The notes below the pieces were generated by a model, which saw only the letters and a program-made list of their open reading frames with translations, made no database searches and was not told the DNA's origin. A program made the translations under genes and the position numbers. From NCBI GenBank assembly GCA_052148715.1, contig JBKQHQ010000147.1, positions 28,151 to 92,150 on the forward strand: DNA of 64,000 bases, read 5' to 3'. This DNA is from JBKQHQ01 sp052148715 (GTDB taxonomy: Bacteria > Pseudomonadota > Alphaproteobacteria > Rhizobiales > Xanthobacteraceae). Below, piece by piece: positions 44,602 through 53,945 of the stretch; within the stretch, counting starts at the first letter, position 1, and every line of letters starts with the position of its first letter.

Positions 44602-44830
44602 GGTGTTGGGTCTCCTCAGCATTCACGGCAGGCCGCCGCGCCGGCTCTCGAGAATATAACATGGCTCCCAGGAATGAGTAATCAACGCCAGAAGGAGTTC
44701 CGGTGCATTTGCGGGTTGTGGCATGGCGACACCTCGCTCGATGTGCGCCGCCGGATCGGGCGGCAGGCGCCGGCTCCATCATCGAGACCATGATCGATAT
44801 TGGTGCGGTCTCGAAAGGGCAGGGCCGCCT

Positions 44831-45436
44831 CTAGCGCTTACCGTGGAGGCGTGCGCTGCGCGGTTGCGGCAGGCTCGCCTCCCGCTGGGCGGCGCCGTTC
44901 GCGGCATGTCTGTGCAGATCGTCGCGGGCACTGCGTCGTGTGCGCAGGTTGACGACGATCTTCTCCACGATGGCGAACAGCGTTGCGATCTCGGCGGCAG
45001 AGAGGCCACAACGCGCGTCGGCATTGACGGCGATCGCGCAGGCCATCAGCGGCTGCTCGAGCGCGGCACCGGCGGGCGTGAGAAACACATTGATCTTGCG
45101 CCGGTCGCGCCGGTCGCGCTCGCGGCGGATCAACCGGAGCTTTTCCAAGGAATCGAGGACGGCGGTGGAGGAGGCGGTCGCGATCCCGATGCGACGTGAT
45201 AGCGCGACCTGGGTGAGCCCGTTCGCTTCCCACAGATGCCGCAGGTGTTGGAACTGGCTGAAGGTGATGCCGTGGCGGAGAAGCTCCTCGCGCAGCGCCC
45301 GATTGAAGGTCATGTCCGCGTTGCGGAGCAGCAAACCGAGGCCAACACTCGGCGGCGACTTCGGCGATGCCGTCCGCAGCCGGGCAGGCGGCCGCCGCGT
45401 GCGGGCCGCGGTAGTCCCGCCATTCCTTGCGCTCAT
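44831..45436 (-). CDS. MarR family transcriptional regulator
   Basis: A 201-residue winged-helix regulator. The core FSQFQHLRHLWEANGLTQVALSRRIGIATASSTAVLDSLEKLRLIRRERDRRDRRKI-type region (residues about 60-115) contains the DNA-recognition helix and the wing with D-R-R-D-R-R. N- and C-terminal tails are Arg/Ala-rich. The start is uncertain: ATG 45436, 45496 or 45526. It is divergent from the Rieske/amidohydrolase operon at 45541, which it probably controls, with a candidate operator between. Confidence 0.85.
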   Translation of the reverse strand: MSARNGGTTAARTRRPPARLRTASPKSPPSVGLGLLLRNADMTFNRALREELLRHGITFSQFQHLRHLWEANGLTQVALSRRIGIATASSTAVLDSLEKLRLIRRERDRRDRRKINVFLTPAGAALEQPLMACAIAVNADARCGLSAAEIATLFAIVEKIVVNLRTRRSARDDLHRHAANGAAQREASLPQPRSARLHGKR

Positions 45437-45481
45437 CCCTTCGCCGTCGGCCACGCTCGATCCCTTCGGCACATTGACCAA

Positions 45482-45501
45482 ATCGTAAGATACCATATGA
45501 T
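45482..45501. promoter_or_regulatory. Candidate MarR operator palindrome
   Basis: ATCGTAAGAT followed directly by ACCATATGAT forms an imperfect 10+10 inverted repeat (seven of ten positions). It lies 40 bp before the Rieske gene and within the start region of the divergent MarR gene, as expected for an autoregulated switch. Confidence 0.4.
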
Positions 45502-45540
45502 CAGCCGCCACAGAATAGGCACGCAACGAGGAAACGCGCC

Positions 45541-45906
45541 ATGGCGGATGTGCTGGTGTGCAAGGAGGGGGAGATCGCCGACGGCGGCGTGCGGCTCGTG
45601 AAAGTCGGACGGACCGAGATCGGGGTCATTCTCCACGCCGGGAAATATTATGCCTACCGCAATCTGTGCCCGCACCAGGGCGGCCCGGCGTGCGAGGGCG
45701 TGCGGCTGCCGCAGGTGGTCGATGAGATCGGCGAGAACGGAATCCATCTCGGCCAGAGCTTCGACGAGAACGACATCCACATCGTCTGTCCGTGGCATGG
45801 TTACGAGTTTCATCTCGCGGACGGCACGCATGTGTGCGACAAGCGGCTGGCGCTGAAGAAATACGACGTGGTGCAACGCGACGGTGAGATCTATGTCGCA
45901 GTCTGA
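45541..45906 (+). CDS. Rieske [2Fe-2S] ferredoxin-like protein
   Basis: A 121-residue protein with the Rieske cluster motifs NLCPHQGG (C43, H45) and VCPWHGYEF (C83, H86). The gap between the motifs is larger than the usual 16-20 residues because of an inserted loop (about 50-79). No catalytic oxygenase subunit is present, so it is an electron carrier or part of a split system. It is first in an operon with an uncharacterised protein (14-bp overlap) and an amidohydrolase. Confidence 0.88.
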   Translation: MADVLVCKEGEIADGGVRLVKVGRTEIGVILHAGKYYAYRNLCPHQGGPACEGVRLPQVVDEIGENGIHLGQSFDENDIHIVCPWHGYEFHLADGTHVCDKRLALKKYDVVQRDGEIYVAV

Positions 45907-46216
45907 CGGCGAGACGAAATCATTTGCCGCGCTCGCGAGCGACATCGCGGCGGCTTGCGCGCAGGCCATCGAGGCCGAGACGCTCGATCAAATCCCCGAC
46001 GATTCGCTCGGCCAAGTCCTCGGCGCCGCCATCAGGCTCTACGCCGCCAAGGCGCAGCAGGGCAACGCGCCGCGGCCGTTCGGCCGCAACAGCGGCGTCA
46101 CCGCGACCGATGTGGCCATCGGCTGCACGGCGCTGCTCGAAGGCGTGGGTCTGCAGGTCTTCGAGCTCGGCGCCTGGCAGAGCATGTCGGGCATCGGTCG
46201 TCTTACGCCAGGCTAG
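45893..46216 (+). CDS. Small hypothetical protein of the Rieske/amidohydrolase operon
   Basis: A 107-residue protein starting MSQSDGETKSFAALASD. Its first half is helical (AACAQAIEAETLDQIPDDSLGQVLGAAIRLYAAKAQ). It contains the conserved-looking patch RPFGRNSGVTATDVAIGCTALLEG. No family is recognised. It overlaps the Rieske gene by 14 bp and precedes the amidohydrolase by 32 bp, so it is translationally linked to both and could be a partner subunit. Confidence 0.65.
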   Translation: MSQSDGETKSFAALASDIAAACAQAIEAETLDQIPDDSLGQVLGAAIRLYAAKAQQGNAPRPFGRNSGVTATDVAIGCTALLEGVGLQVFELGAWQSMSGIGRLTPG

Positions 46217-46248
46217 AGCCGTCAGACACGAACACGAGGAGAGCAGCC

Positions 46249-47526
46249 GTGAACAAGCACGTGCACAATTTTCGCGATCTGGCCAACGAGGAATTCGACA
46301 CCCGGACGCTTTTGCGCAACGCCGCCGATCAGGCGATCACGCGCCACTACGAGGATTTTTTTATCGCCGACGTCGACTCGCATCACTACGAGACCGAGGC
46401 GTTCAAGGAGATCGCCGAATATATCGAGAGTCCGGTCCTGCGCCGCGAGGCACTGTACCAGGGCATGGCGCGCGGCGGGATCACGTCCGAGAGCGGCTCC
46501 TACCAGGAGCTTGGCGGCCGCATCACCCGGTACCCCTTGCGCAAGACCGAAAAAGTACCGCCGGCGCCGCATCGCGACATCACGCTGATGCATCGCTGGA
46601 TGGATGCGATGGGTGTCGACACGGCGATCATGTTCCCGACGCCGATGCTCAATCTCGCGGCTTGCCCCCGTCGTGAAGTCGAGGTCGGCCTGGCGCGGGC
46701 CTACAATACTTGGCTCTGCGAGAACATCTTGGCCAAGGATTCGCGCGTCAAGTCGATGCTGTATCTGCCGTTCCACGATCCGGAGGCGAGCTACCGGACG
46801 GTTAAGGAATTCGCCGGTCGCAAGGGCGTCGTCGGCTTCATGGTGACGTCGACCCACTACCGCTCGAACTTCGACAACGCCTACATGAAGACTTACGCTG
46901 CGCTGCAGGAACTCGGCCTGCCGCTCGGCTTCCACGCGGCCTTCGACTGGGCGGATCAGAGCCTGTCGCTCACTAACCGTTTCATTGCGGTGCACAGCCT
47001 CGGCTTCACCTGGTGCAACATGCTGCACCTGACCAATTGGCTCGCCAACGGCATGCCGGAGCGTTTCCCGCGGCTCAAGACCGTCTGGATCGAGAGCGGG
47101 CTCGCCTGGATTCCGTTCCTGATGCAGCGACTCGACAACGAATTCATGATGCGCACATCGGATGCGCCGTTGCTCAAGCGCAAGCCCAGCGAATACATGC
47201 GCGAGATGTATTTCACCTCGCAGCCGATGGAGATGGTCGATAATCGCGAAGCGCTCGAGCTGACGTTCAAGATGATCAACGCCGAGACCCAGCTCCTCTA
47301 TTCGTCCGACTATCCGCACTGGGATATGGATCTGCCGAGCACGATCTACGATCTGTCGTTCCTCACCGACCAGGGCCGCCGCAACATCCTCGGCGCCAAC
47401 GCCCAGCGCTTGTTCAAGCTCGATCCAGCACTCTCGCCCGCAAAGCTTGATCGCCGCGCCATGGCCCGGGATCAGAATGCGCCCGAGCCGCGAAAGGTCT
47501 TCAACGTTGCCAGTGCTTCGGCGTGA
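46249..47526 (+). CDS. Metal-dependent amidohydrolase (amidohydrolase-2 family)
   Basis: A 425-residue TIM-barrel hydrolase or decarboxylase. The N-terminal metal site is FIADVDSHHYET (DxxxH variant). Later elements are GFHAAFDW, a long HLTNW segment, IESGLAWIPFL and the catalytic Asp in LLYSSDYPHWD, as in the ACMSD/5-carboxyvanillate decarboxylase-like group. The GTG at 46249 is chosen for its GAGGAGAG ribosome binding site; the frame is open further upstream. It is the last gene of a Rieske/hypothetical/amidohydrolase operon probably governed by the divergent MarR gene. The substrate is likely an aromatic or heterocyclic acid. Confidence 0.85.
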   Translation: MNKHVHNFRDLANEEFDTRTLLRNAADQAITRHYEDFFIADVDSHHYETEAFKEIAEYIESPVLRREALYQGMARGGITSESGSYQELGGRITRYPLRKTEKVPPAPHRDITLMHRWMDAMGVDTAIMFPTPMLNLAACPRREVEVGLARAYNTWLCENILAKDSRVKSMLYLPFHDPEASYRTVKEFAGRKGVVGFMVTSTHYRSNFDNAYMKTYAALQELGLPLGFHAAFDWADQSLSLTNRFIAVHSLGFTWCNMLHLTNWLANGMPERFPRLKTVWIESGLAWIPFLMQRLDNEFMMRTSDAPLLKRKPSEYMREMYFTSQPMEMVDNREALELTFKMINAETQLLYSSDYPHWDMDLPSTIYDLSFLTDQGRRNILGANAQRLFKLDPALSPAKLDRRAMARDQNAPEPRKVFNVASASA

Positions 47527-47548
47527 GCGGTGCAGGTGAGGGGCCTCT

Positions 47549-48535
47549 TCAATCTCCCTTGATATTCGCCTCGGTGATGACGCGGCGCCATTTGGCCTTT
47601 TCGTCGGCGATGAAGCCTTTGAACTCGGCCGGCCCGAGACCGCTGAGCTCGAAGCTGCGCCCCTCTAGCAAGTGCTGCAGGGCCGGCTGCTTGAGCACCT
47701 CCACGACATCCCTGTAGACCTTGTCGCGGATTTCCTGCGGCACGCCGACAGGCGCCATGAATCCGAACGCGCCTTGCGAGCTGTAGCCAGGGACCCCGGC
47801 CTCCTGCATGGTCGGAAGGTCGGGCGCCAACGGTGACCGCCGGACGGTTGAGATCGCCAAAGCGCGCAACTGGCCGGTCGGCACGTAGGGCAGGATCACG
47901 GACATGCCGTTGATCGTCAAAGTGATCTCGCCGGACAGCAGCGCGGTGGCTGTTTCAGGCGAGCCCTTGTAGGGCACGTGCACGAGCTCGATGCCGGTGA
48001 TGCGAGAAAAGTACTCGGTCGCCAGACGTTGGATGCTGCCGGGCCCGGTCGAACCATAGAGGAGCGTGCCCGGCTTTGCCTTTGCCAAGGCGACGAGATC
48101 TTGCACGGTGCGCGCGGGAACGTTCTTGTTGATCGCCAGCAGATGCGGGCTTGTTGCCACCAGGACGACCGGCTCGAAGTCACGCTCGGAATAGGGCAGC
48201 GAAGCATACAGCAGTGGGTTCAACACGAATGTCTGATCGGCGGTGAAGAGCAACGTGTACCCGTCCGGATCGCCCCGTGCGGCGACCGAGGTGCCGACCA
48301 TGGTGTTGCCGCCGGCGCGGTTCTCGATGACGACGGGCTGGCGCCATAGCTCGCTCAGCGCCTGGCCGACGATCCGCACCAGCACATCCGGGGCGCCCCC
48401 CGGGGAGAACGGGATGACGACGCGCACCGCGCGGGTTGGATAGTCGAGCGCGCGGCCGGGTTCGCTGCACAGCATTGCGGAAAGAAACGCCAAGGCCGCG
48501 ATGCCTTGCCGCAAGGAACCGGAACTCGGGACCAT
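47549..48535 (-). CDS. Bug-family (TctC-type) periplasmic solute-binding protein
   Basis: A 328-residue protein with a signal peptide (IAALAFLSAMLCSEPGRALD). The Bug-family fold is evident from YPTRAVRVVIPFSPGGAPDVLVRIV, PVVIENRAGGNTMVGTSVAA and later HVPYKGSPETATALLSGE. It binds a carboxylate or similar anion in the periplasm. No TctA/TctB membrane partners are adjacent, as is common for orphan Bug receptors. It converges with the amidohydrolase gene (22 bp between ends) and is divergent from pncB. Confidence 0.9.
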   Translation of the reverse strand: MVPSSGSLRQGIAALAFLSAMLCSEPGRALDYPTRAVRVVIPFSPGGAPDVLVRIVGQALSELWRQPVVIENRAGGNTMVGTSVAARGDPDGYTLLFTADQTFVLNPLLYASLPYSERDFEPVVLVATSPHLLAINKNVPARTVQDLVALAKAKPGTLLYGSTGPGSIQRLATEYFSRITGIELVHVPYKGSPETATALLSGEITLTINGMSVILPYVPTGQLRALAISTVRRSPLAPDLPTMQEAGVPGYSSQGAFGFMAPVGVPQEIRDKVYRDVVEVLKQPALQHLLEGRSFELSGLGPAEFKGFIADEKAKWRRVITEANIKGD

Positions 48536-48849
48536 AGGTGCCTTTATGCCTCGTGCATTGTCGGTGCCCCGGAGGGAAGCGAACCTGGGTCTGGGTCGCC
48601 GGTCTGCGACATCGACCGACCCTGTCTTTGCGTCGATGGGCTCGCGGGTCAAGCTTGCGGCGCGAATAGATGCCGGCCCCGCTCGCGCGACGCTTGTTTC
48701 GCGAGCGGCATCTGTCCAACCGTCAATTGGATTTATTCTCCGACGCAAGTCTGGACTCCGGCCATGCAACGCCGCAACGTAAGCACGGTTTCCGCCCGTC
48801 GAAACCTGCGACTGGCGATGCATGCGGCTGAGACTCTTGGGGCCTTGAT
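48536..48849. other. Divergent intergenic region between the Bug receptor and pncB
   Basis: About 310 bp with no supported gene. It should hold the two divergent promoters. No operator palindrome or repeat was recognised. Confidence 0.45.
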
Positions 48850-50211
48850 ATGGACACTGCGACCAGTCCGCTGCTGACCGACCTCTATCAACTCGCCATG
48901 ATGGAGGCTTATCTCGATGGGGGCGAGACCGGCACGGCGGTGTTCGAGCTGTTCGTGCGCAGGCTGCCGGAACGGCGTGGCTTTCTGCTCGCCGCCGGGC
49001 TCGAGCAGGCGCTCGAATACCTGGAGAATTTGCGCTTTTCGCCTGACGATATTGCATGGCTCGCGAGCACGCGGCGGTTCGGCCAAAAGCTGCTCGACTA
49101 TTTGGCGACGCTGCGTTTCACCGGGGACGTTCACGCGATGCCGGAGGGAACCGTATTTTTCGCCGACGAGCCGATCCTGCGCGTCACCGCGCCGCTGCCG
49201 CAGGCGCAGCTCGTGGAATCGCGTCTCATCAACATCCTGCATTTCCAGTCGATGATCGCCTCCAAGGCCGCGCGCATCATCCTCGCCGCGCCGGGCAAGC
49301 TGATGGTCGACTTCGGCTTCCGCCGCGCCCATGGCGCGGAAGCCGGTCTCATGTCGGCCCGCGCGAGCTACGTCGCGGGCTTTGCCGGCACCGCGACCGT
49401 GCTCGCCGAGCAGCAGTTCGGCATCCCGACCTTCGGCACTATGGCGCATTCCTTCATCCAGGCGCATGACGATGAGGCTGCGGCGTTCGAGCATTTCGCC
49501 CGGTCGCGGCCGGACAATCTGACGCTTCTGATCGACACCTATGACACCGAGGCGGCAGCCCGCAAGGTGGTCGCCTTGGCGCCCGTGCTCAAGGCGGAGG
49601 GGATCACCATCCGCGCCGTGCGGCTGGACAGCGGCGATCTGATTGAGCTGTCGAGACGCTTGCGGCGCGTTCTCAACGACGGCGGCTTGCACAGCATCGC
49701 TATTTTTGTCAGCGGCGGCCTCGATGAGGACGCGATTGCGGCGATGATGCGGGCCGGTGCTCCGATCGACGGTTTTGGGGTCGGCACGAGCCTCACCACG
49801 TCATTTGACGCGCCGGCGCTCGATTGCGCTTACAAGCTTGAGGAATATGCGGGCACGGCGCGTCGCAAGCGATCGGCCGGGAAGGTGACGTGGCCGGGCC
49901 GCAAGCAAATCTGGCGCAACAGCGGGGCGGACGGCCGCTTCGCCGTCGACGTGCTTTCGCTCGAGGATGACGACAGCGAGCCGGGCGAGCCGCTCATCAT
50001 TCCGGTGATGCGCGGCGGCCGTCGTCTCGCCATGCCGCCGACCCTTGCCGACATTCGAACGCGCGCTGCGCATGACCTCGAACGGCTGCCCGAGTCCTTG
50101 CGCCGCCTCGATCCCGGCGCTTTCTATCCGGTGCGCGTGGGGGATCGTTTGGTCGAGCTTGCGGCGGATTTCGACCGTCGCCTGGCGCAGCATGACAAAG
50201 GTTCGCCATGA
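48850..50211 (+). CDS. pncB: Nicotinate phosphoribosyltransferase
   Basis: A 453-residue enzyme that makes nicotinate mononucleotide from nicotinate and PRPP in NAD salvage. It begins TSPLLTDLYQLAMMEAYLDGG, the hallmark start of the family. Also visible are FGFRRAHGAEAGLMSARASYVAGF with the active-site His region, GTMAHSFIQAHDDE, and the phosphate-binding stretch FVSGGLDEDAIAAM with GFGVGTSL. It overlaps pncA by 4 bp (ATGA at 50208). Confidence 0.93.
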   Translation: MDTATSPLLTDLYQLAMMEAYLDGGETGTAVFELFVRRLPERRGFLLAAGLEQALEYLENLRFSPDDIAWLASTRRFGQKLLDYLATLRFTGDVHAMPEGTVFFADEPILRVTAPLPQAQLVESRLINILHFQSMIASKAARIILAAPGKLMVDFGFRRAHGAEAGLMSARASYVAGFAGTATVLAEQQFGIPTFGTMAHSFIQAHDDEAAAFEHFARSRPDNLTLLIDTYDTEAAARKVVALAPVLKAEGITIRAVRLDSGDLIELSRRLRRVLNDGGLHSIAIFVSGGLDEDAIAAMMRAGAPIDGFGVGTSLTTSFDAPALDCAYKLEEYAGTARRKRSAGKVTWPGRKQIWRNSGADGRFAVDVLSLEDDDSEPGEPLIIPVMRGGRRLAMPPTLADIRTRAAHDLERLPESLRRLDPGAFYPVRVGDRLVELAADFDRRLAQHDKGSP

Positions 50212-50846
50212 GCGACCGCATCGTTCCCGGCCCGCGCGACGTGCTCCTGGTCGTCGACATTCAGAATGATTTTTGCCCGGGCGGGAATCTGCCAGTGCCG
50301 TGCGGCGATGAGATCGTGGCGCTGGTCAATCGGCTGGCGGCGCGCTTCGAGCATGTGGTGCTGACGCAGGATTGGCACCCCGCCGGACATTTTTCGTTCG
50401 CCTCGACGCATCCCGGAAAAAAACCGTACGACACGATCGAAGCCGCGTACGGGACGCAGGTGCTGTGGCCCGATCATTGCGTGCAAGGAACGCACGGTGC
50501 CGCGTTGCGCCGCGACCTCACCATACAGCACGCCGAATTGGTGCTGCGCAAAGGTTATCACCGGGCGATCGATTCCTACTCTGCCTTCTATGAGAATGAT
50601 CGCAAGACCGCGACGGGGTTGGGCGGCTATCTGCGCGAGCGCGGCTTTGGCCGGGTTTTTCTCGCCGGCCTCGCCTTCGATTTCTGCGTCCGCTACTCGG
50701 CCGAGGACGCGCAGAGCGCCGGCTTCGAGGCCGTCGTGATCGAGGACGCCTGCCGCGGCATCGACGTCGACGGATCGGTGGCCCGCACCCGCGCGGCTTT
50801 TGCGGACCTCAGCATTCGTTGTATCGACGCCGCAGCAGTAGGGTGA
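50208..50846 (+). CDS. pncA: Nicotinamidase
   Basis: A 212-residue amidohydrolase of the isochorismatase fold that converts nicotinamide to nicotinate, the substrate of PncB. The catalytic triad is D17 (VVDIQNDFCPGG), K115 (LRKGYHRAIDSYSAF) and C160 (GLAFDFCVRYSA). Zinc ligands are D55, H57 and H61 in TQDWHPAGHF. It is co-translated with pncB, giving a complete two-step salvage module. Confidence 0.94.
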   Translation: MSDRIVPGPRDVLLVVDIQNDFCPGGNLPVPCGDEIVALVNRLAARFEHVVLTQDWHPAGHFSFASTHPGKKPYDTIEAAYGTQVLWPDHCVQGTHGAALRRDLTIQHAELVLRKGYHRAIDSYSAFYENDRKTATGLGGYLRERGFGRVFLAGLAFDFCVRYSAEDAQSAGFEAVVIEDACRGIDVDGSVARTRAAFADLSIRCIDAAAVG

Positions 50847-50863
50847 TGGGGACCTCTCCGCTC

Positions 50864-50937
50864 ATCCCCGCGAAAGCGGGGATCTAGAAACAATCACTGA
50901 CTCGCTGCAAGAACTGGGTCCCCGCTGTTGCGGGGAC
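50864..50937. repeat. Pair of REP-like hairpins
   Basis: Two perfect GC-rich hairpins, ATCCCCGC-gaaa-GCGGGGAT (50864-50883) and GTCCCCGC-tgtt-GCGGGGAC (50918-50937), are separated by 34 bp. They lie between the convergent pncA and peptidase genes. This paired CCCCGC-hairpin type is a common intergenic repeat in Rhizobiales and may also stop transcription from both sides. Confidence 0.8.
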
Positions 50938-50978
50938 GAGCGGGTGAGAGCTCGGCGCGAAACGGTTTTTCGCTCGCG

Positions 50979-52166
50979 CTACCTTCCGCCGATGCGGTTC
51001 CAGCCGCGGCCGCTGTCGCCATAGGCCTCGTAGCCGTTGCCGGTCACGGCGACCGTGTCCTCGAGCTTGATGAACCCGCGCTTCGGGTGCTTCATGGTGG
51101 TCTCGATCGAGACCACCATGCCGGTTTCGAGCGGCCGAGGCGCATCATAGGCATCGTAGGGCACGGGTCCCGTGGCGGTGAGCCGCGGCGCTTCGTGGCT
51201 CACGAGCCCCATCCCATGGGCGAGGAATTCAACGTACGGCCGATGCGGTGAGGTCTTGAGCAGATCTTCGGCAGCCGTGTAGATGTCGCCGCCGAGCGCG
51301 CCGTGGGCGATCGGCTTGCGCGCCGCCTGCTGCACCTCCTCGATGGCGCCGAGCAAATCCTCGAGCTCATGATCCGGCTCGCCCAAGATGCCCATGCGGC
51401 AGAGGTCGCCGATATAGCCGTGATAGTTGCCGCCGGAATCCAGTGAGATGATATCGCCGGCGTTGAGCCGCTGATCGGATGGCGCGCGGTTCTGGTTGGT
51501 GCCGGCCGTGATCAGGCAGTAGTCGAAGCTGAGGCCGCGATTGACCTCCTCGCGGCGCAGCATCTCGACGATCTCGTTCTTGGTCATGCCAGGCTTGCAC
51601 TGGCCGAACGTGGCGAGCATCGCGTCCACGACCTGGTTCGAGGCCTTGCGCAGCTGGTTGAGCTCCTCCGGCGTCTTGCGCAGGCGCAGCCGTTCGAGCG
51701 GAAAGAGGGCGTCGACGATCTCGCATCCGGGCAGGCCGCGGCGCAGAACCGCGTCCGCATCGGCTGGCAGGAACGCGGTCTCGACCCCCACCCGCCGTAT
51801 CTTGCCGCCGAGCTTCTTGATGTGGTCGACCGCCTGCTGCATCGCATCCTTGCTGTAGTTCGACGATGTCATCACCTGCGGCGTCCAGAACCGATCGAGC
51901 TCCTTCTCGAACCCCTCCATGCGGCAGCCGACATAGCCTGAATTCTCCGGCTTGCCGCGCTGATAGACGAGGATCGGCAGATAACGGCCGACCCCGACTG
52001 CATCCATGGATTCGAAGAAAAAGAACCGGTAGCCGCCGAGGAGGTATTGAATGTTGTGCTTCGACGTGACCACCAGCACGTCGATGTCCGCATCCGCGAG
52101 TAGCTGATCGAGCCGCGCTGTGTCGAACGGAATGGGTTTTGCGACCGTCTGCGGCGTGCCGTGCAT
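50979..52166 (-). CDS. M24 family metallopeptidase (Xaa-Pro dipeptidase-like)
   Basis: A 395-residue pita-bread-fold hydrolase. The five metal ligands are all visible: the two Asp in SLDSGGNYHGYIGDLCR, His in LAHGMGLVSHE, Glu in VVSIETTM and Glu in KLEDTVAV. The N-terminal creatinase-like domain spans about 1-170. It should cleave Xaa-Pro or a related amide bond. It is the most distal gene of a minus-strand set with a TcuA-like flavoprotein and an NMT1-type transporter. Confidence 0.87.
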   Translation of the reverse strand: MHGTPQTVAKPIPFDTARLDQLLADADIDVLVVTSKHNIQYLLGGYRFFFFESMDAVGVGRYLPILVYQRGKPENSGYVGCRMEGFEKELDRFWTPQVMTSSNYSKDAMQQAVDHIKKLGGKIRRVGVETAFLPADADAVLRRGLPGCEIVDALFPLERLRLRKTPEELNQLRKASNQVVDAMLATFGQCKPGMTKNEIVEMLRREEVNRGLSFDYCLITAGTNQNRAPSDQRLNAGDIISLDSGGNYHGYIGDLCRMGILGEPDHELEDLLGAIEEVQQAARKPIAHGALGGDIYTAAEDLLKTSPHRPYVEFLAHGMGLVSHEAPRLTATGPVPYDAYDAPRPLETGMVVSIETTMKHPKRGFIKLEDTVAVTGNGYEAYGDSGRGWNRIGGR

Positions 52167-52283
52167 GGTGTGCGCTCCGTTCTGCTATTGTGGGCTATCT
52201 AACGTCAAAACGCCCCATCTTGGCAACGGTTGCCGCAGGCATTGGACCCACTTTCATGGGCATCGATGACCGTGCGCCCCCCC

Positions 52284-53804
52284 TCAGCGTTTCGCCGCCG
52301 CGGCGCCAGTCCCGGCGATCCTGCCGAAGACGCAGCCGGAGGCGAGCCCGGAGCCGCCCGGATAGTTGAAATAGAAGATGCCGCCGACGAGCTCTCCCGC
52401 CGCATACAGGCCTGGGATCGGCGCGAGATCGCTGTCGAACACCTGCCCGCTGTCAGGATCGATGCGCAACCCGCCGAATGTGAAGCTCAGGCCGCAGCCG
52501 ACCTGATAGGCTTCGAATGGCGGCTCGGCGATGGTGTTGGCCCAGTTCGATTTGTTGACGTGCAGGCCGACCGTGCAGCGTCCGTCCTTTACGTTCGGAT
52601 TGAACGGAATATCGGTGCGCACCGCCGCATTATAGGTCTTGATCTCGTCGAGGAAGGACGCGGCATCGACCCCCTCGAGCTTTTTGGCGAGCTCCGCGAT
52701 GGTGTTGGCCGACTGCTTGGTGACGCGCTTGATCCGGTATTCATCGCGCAGCATCGGAATGATCTTCTTGTCGAAGACCTGCCAGGCGAAGTTGTTCGGC
52801 TGGTTGAGGATCACGCGGCCGTACTTGGCATAGGTGTAGTTGCGGAAGTCCGCGCCCTCATCGACGAAGCGCCGACCGGTGGCGTTGACCATGATTCCCC
52901 AGGGATAGGAATGCTTTTGGAAGTTGTCGCCGACAGCAAGGTCGCCGAACTCCGGCGCATTGAAGTCCCAGCCGACCGCATGCGCGCCCGACCAATTGCC
53001 GTAAGGCGAAGCGCCGATCTCAAGCGCCATGCGGATGCCGTCGCCGGTGTTGAAGCGCGGGCCACGCACCTTGGCGAGCTCCCAGCCGGGGCCGAGATAG
53101 CGGGTGCGCCATTCCGTGTTGGCTTCAAATCCGCCGCAGGCGAGCACGACGGACTTCGCCGCAATGTCGGCGAGCTCGCCGTTGCTCTTCACCCGCACCC
53201 CTTTGACCGCATGACCGTCATAGACGAGCGAGATGGCGCGCGCGCCGTAGCGGATATCGATGCCTTGGCGCTCCGCAATCGCCGTGTGCTGGTCGACAAG
53301 CCCCGGACCGCCGCCCCAGGCTTCGACGGTCAGCCCGCCCCAGAATTTGAACCGTCCGTCGACCAGATAGGCTTGCCGGCCGTAGATCGGAGCAAAACGC
53401 ATGCCCTTGCCGCGCAGCCATTGCACGGCGTCGTAGGATCGCGTGACCAGCCGCTCGCATAGCTCCGGATCGGTGCGATACTCGGTCACCCGGAACATGT
53501 CGTCGAAATACTGGTCGCGCGTATACGTGCCGAAATCGGTGCGAGAAATCTCCTCCGCCGTGAGGTCCGGCATGAGCGCCTTGAGGTCGTCGACGCCGTT
53601 GTACACGCATCGGATGGCGCCGGCGGTGAAGCGCGAATTGCCGCCGCTCTCGTCCTTCGGCGCGCGCTCGAGCATGAGCACCGTGGCCCCCTTCTCGCGC
53701 GCCGCCAAGGCTGCGCAAAACGCGGCATTTCCGGCTCCGACGACGACGACGTCCCAATTCTGACCCGACACGTGTGTTTCTCCGCAGAATATGTTCTCGG
53801 CCAC
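52284..53804 (-). CDS. FAD-dependent tricarballylate dehydrogenase-like (TcuA family) oxidoreductase
   Basis: A 506-residue flavoprotein of the succinate dehydrogenase/fumarate reductase family. The FAD-binding N-terminus is WDVVVVGAGNAAFCAALAARE with ESGGNSRFTAGAIR, and the C-terminus ends in a typical second FAD segment (GLYAAGELVGGIFYFNYPGGSGLASG). The NAAFCAALAARE and GGNSRFT pattern is characteristic of TcuA. No TcuB electron-transfer or TcuC transporter gene is adjacent, so a different dicarboxylate-like substrate is possible. It lies 118 bp upstream of the M24 gene on the same strand. Confidence 0.85.
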   Translation of the reverse strand: MAENIFCGETHVSGQNWDVVVVGAGNAAFCAALAAREKGATVLMLERAPKDESGGNSRFTAGAIRCVYNGVDDLKALMPDLTAEEISRTDFGTYTRDQYFDDMFRVTEYRTDPELCERLVTRSYDAVQWLRGKGMRFAPIYGRQAYLVDGRFKFWGGLTVEAWGGGPGLVDQHTAIAERQGIDIRYGARAISLVYDGHAVKGVRVKSNGELADIAAKSVVLACGGFEANTEWRTRYLGPGWELAKVRGPRFNTGDGIRMALEIGASPYGNWSGAHAVGWDFNAPEFGDLAVGDNFQKHSYPWGIMVNATGRRFVDEGADFRNYTYAKYGRVILNQPNNFAWQVFDKKIIPMLRDEYRIKRVTKQSANTIAELAKKLEGVDAASFLDEIKTYNAAVRTDIPFNPNVKDGRCTVGLHVNKSNWANTIAEPPFEAYQVGCGLSFTFGGLRIDPDSGQVFDSDLAPIPGLYAAGELVGGIFYFNYPGGSGLASGCVFGRIAGTGAAAAKR

Positions 53805-53945
53805 CTAAGTGCGCGGTCGCCTGTCAAGCTCTTTGCCGAAATCAACACGCCAATTCAAGAACAACGTAAGGCGGGAGAAAGTGCACGTCGTGTCGCCGAC
53901 AAATCGGCGGGGGTCGGCCGAGCCGGCGCACCGCAGGCCCTTCCG

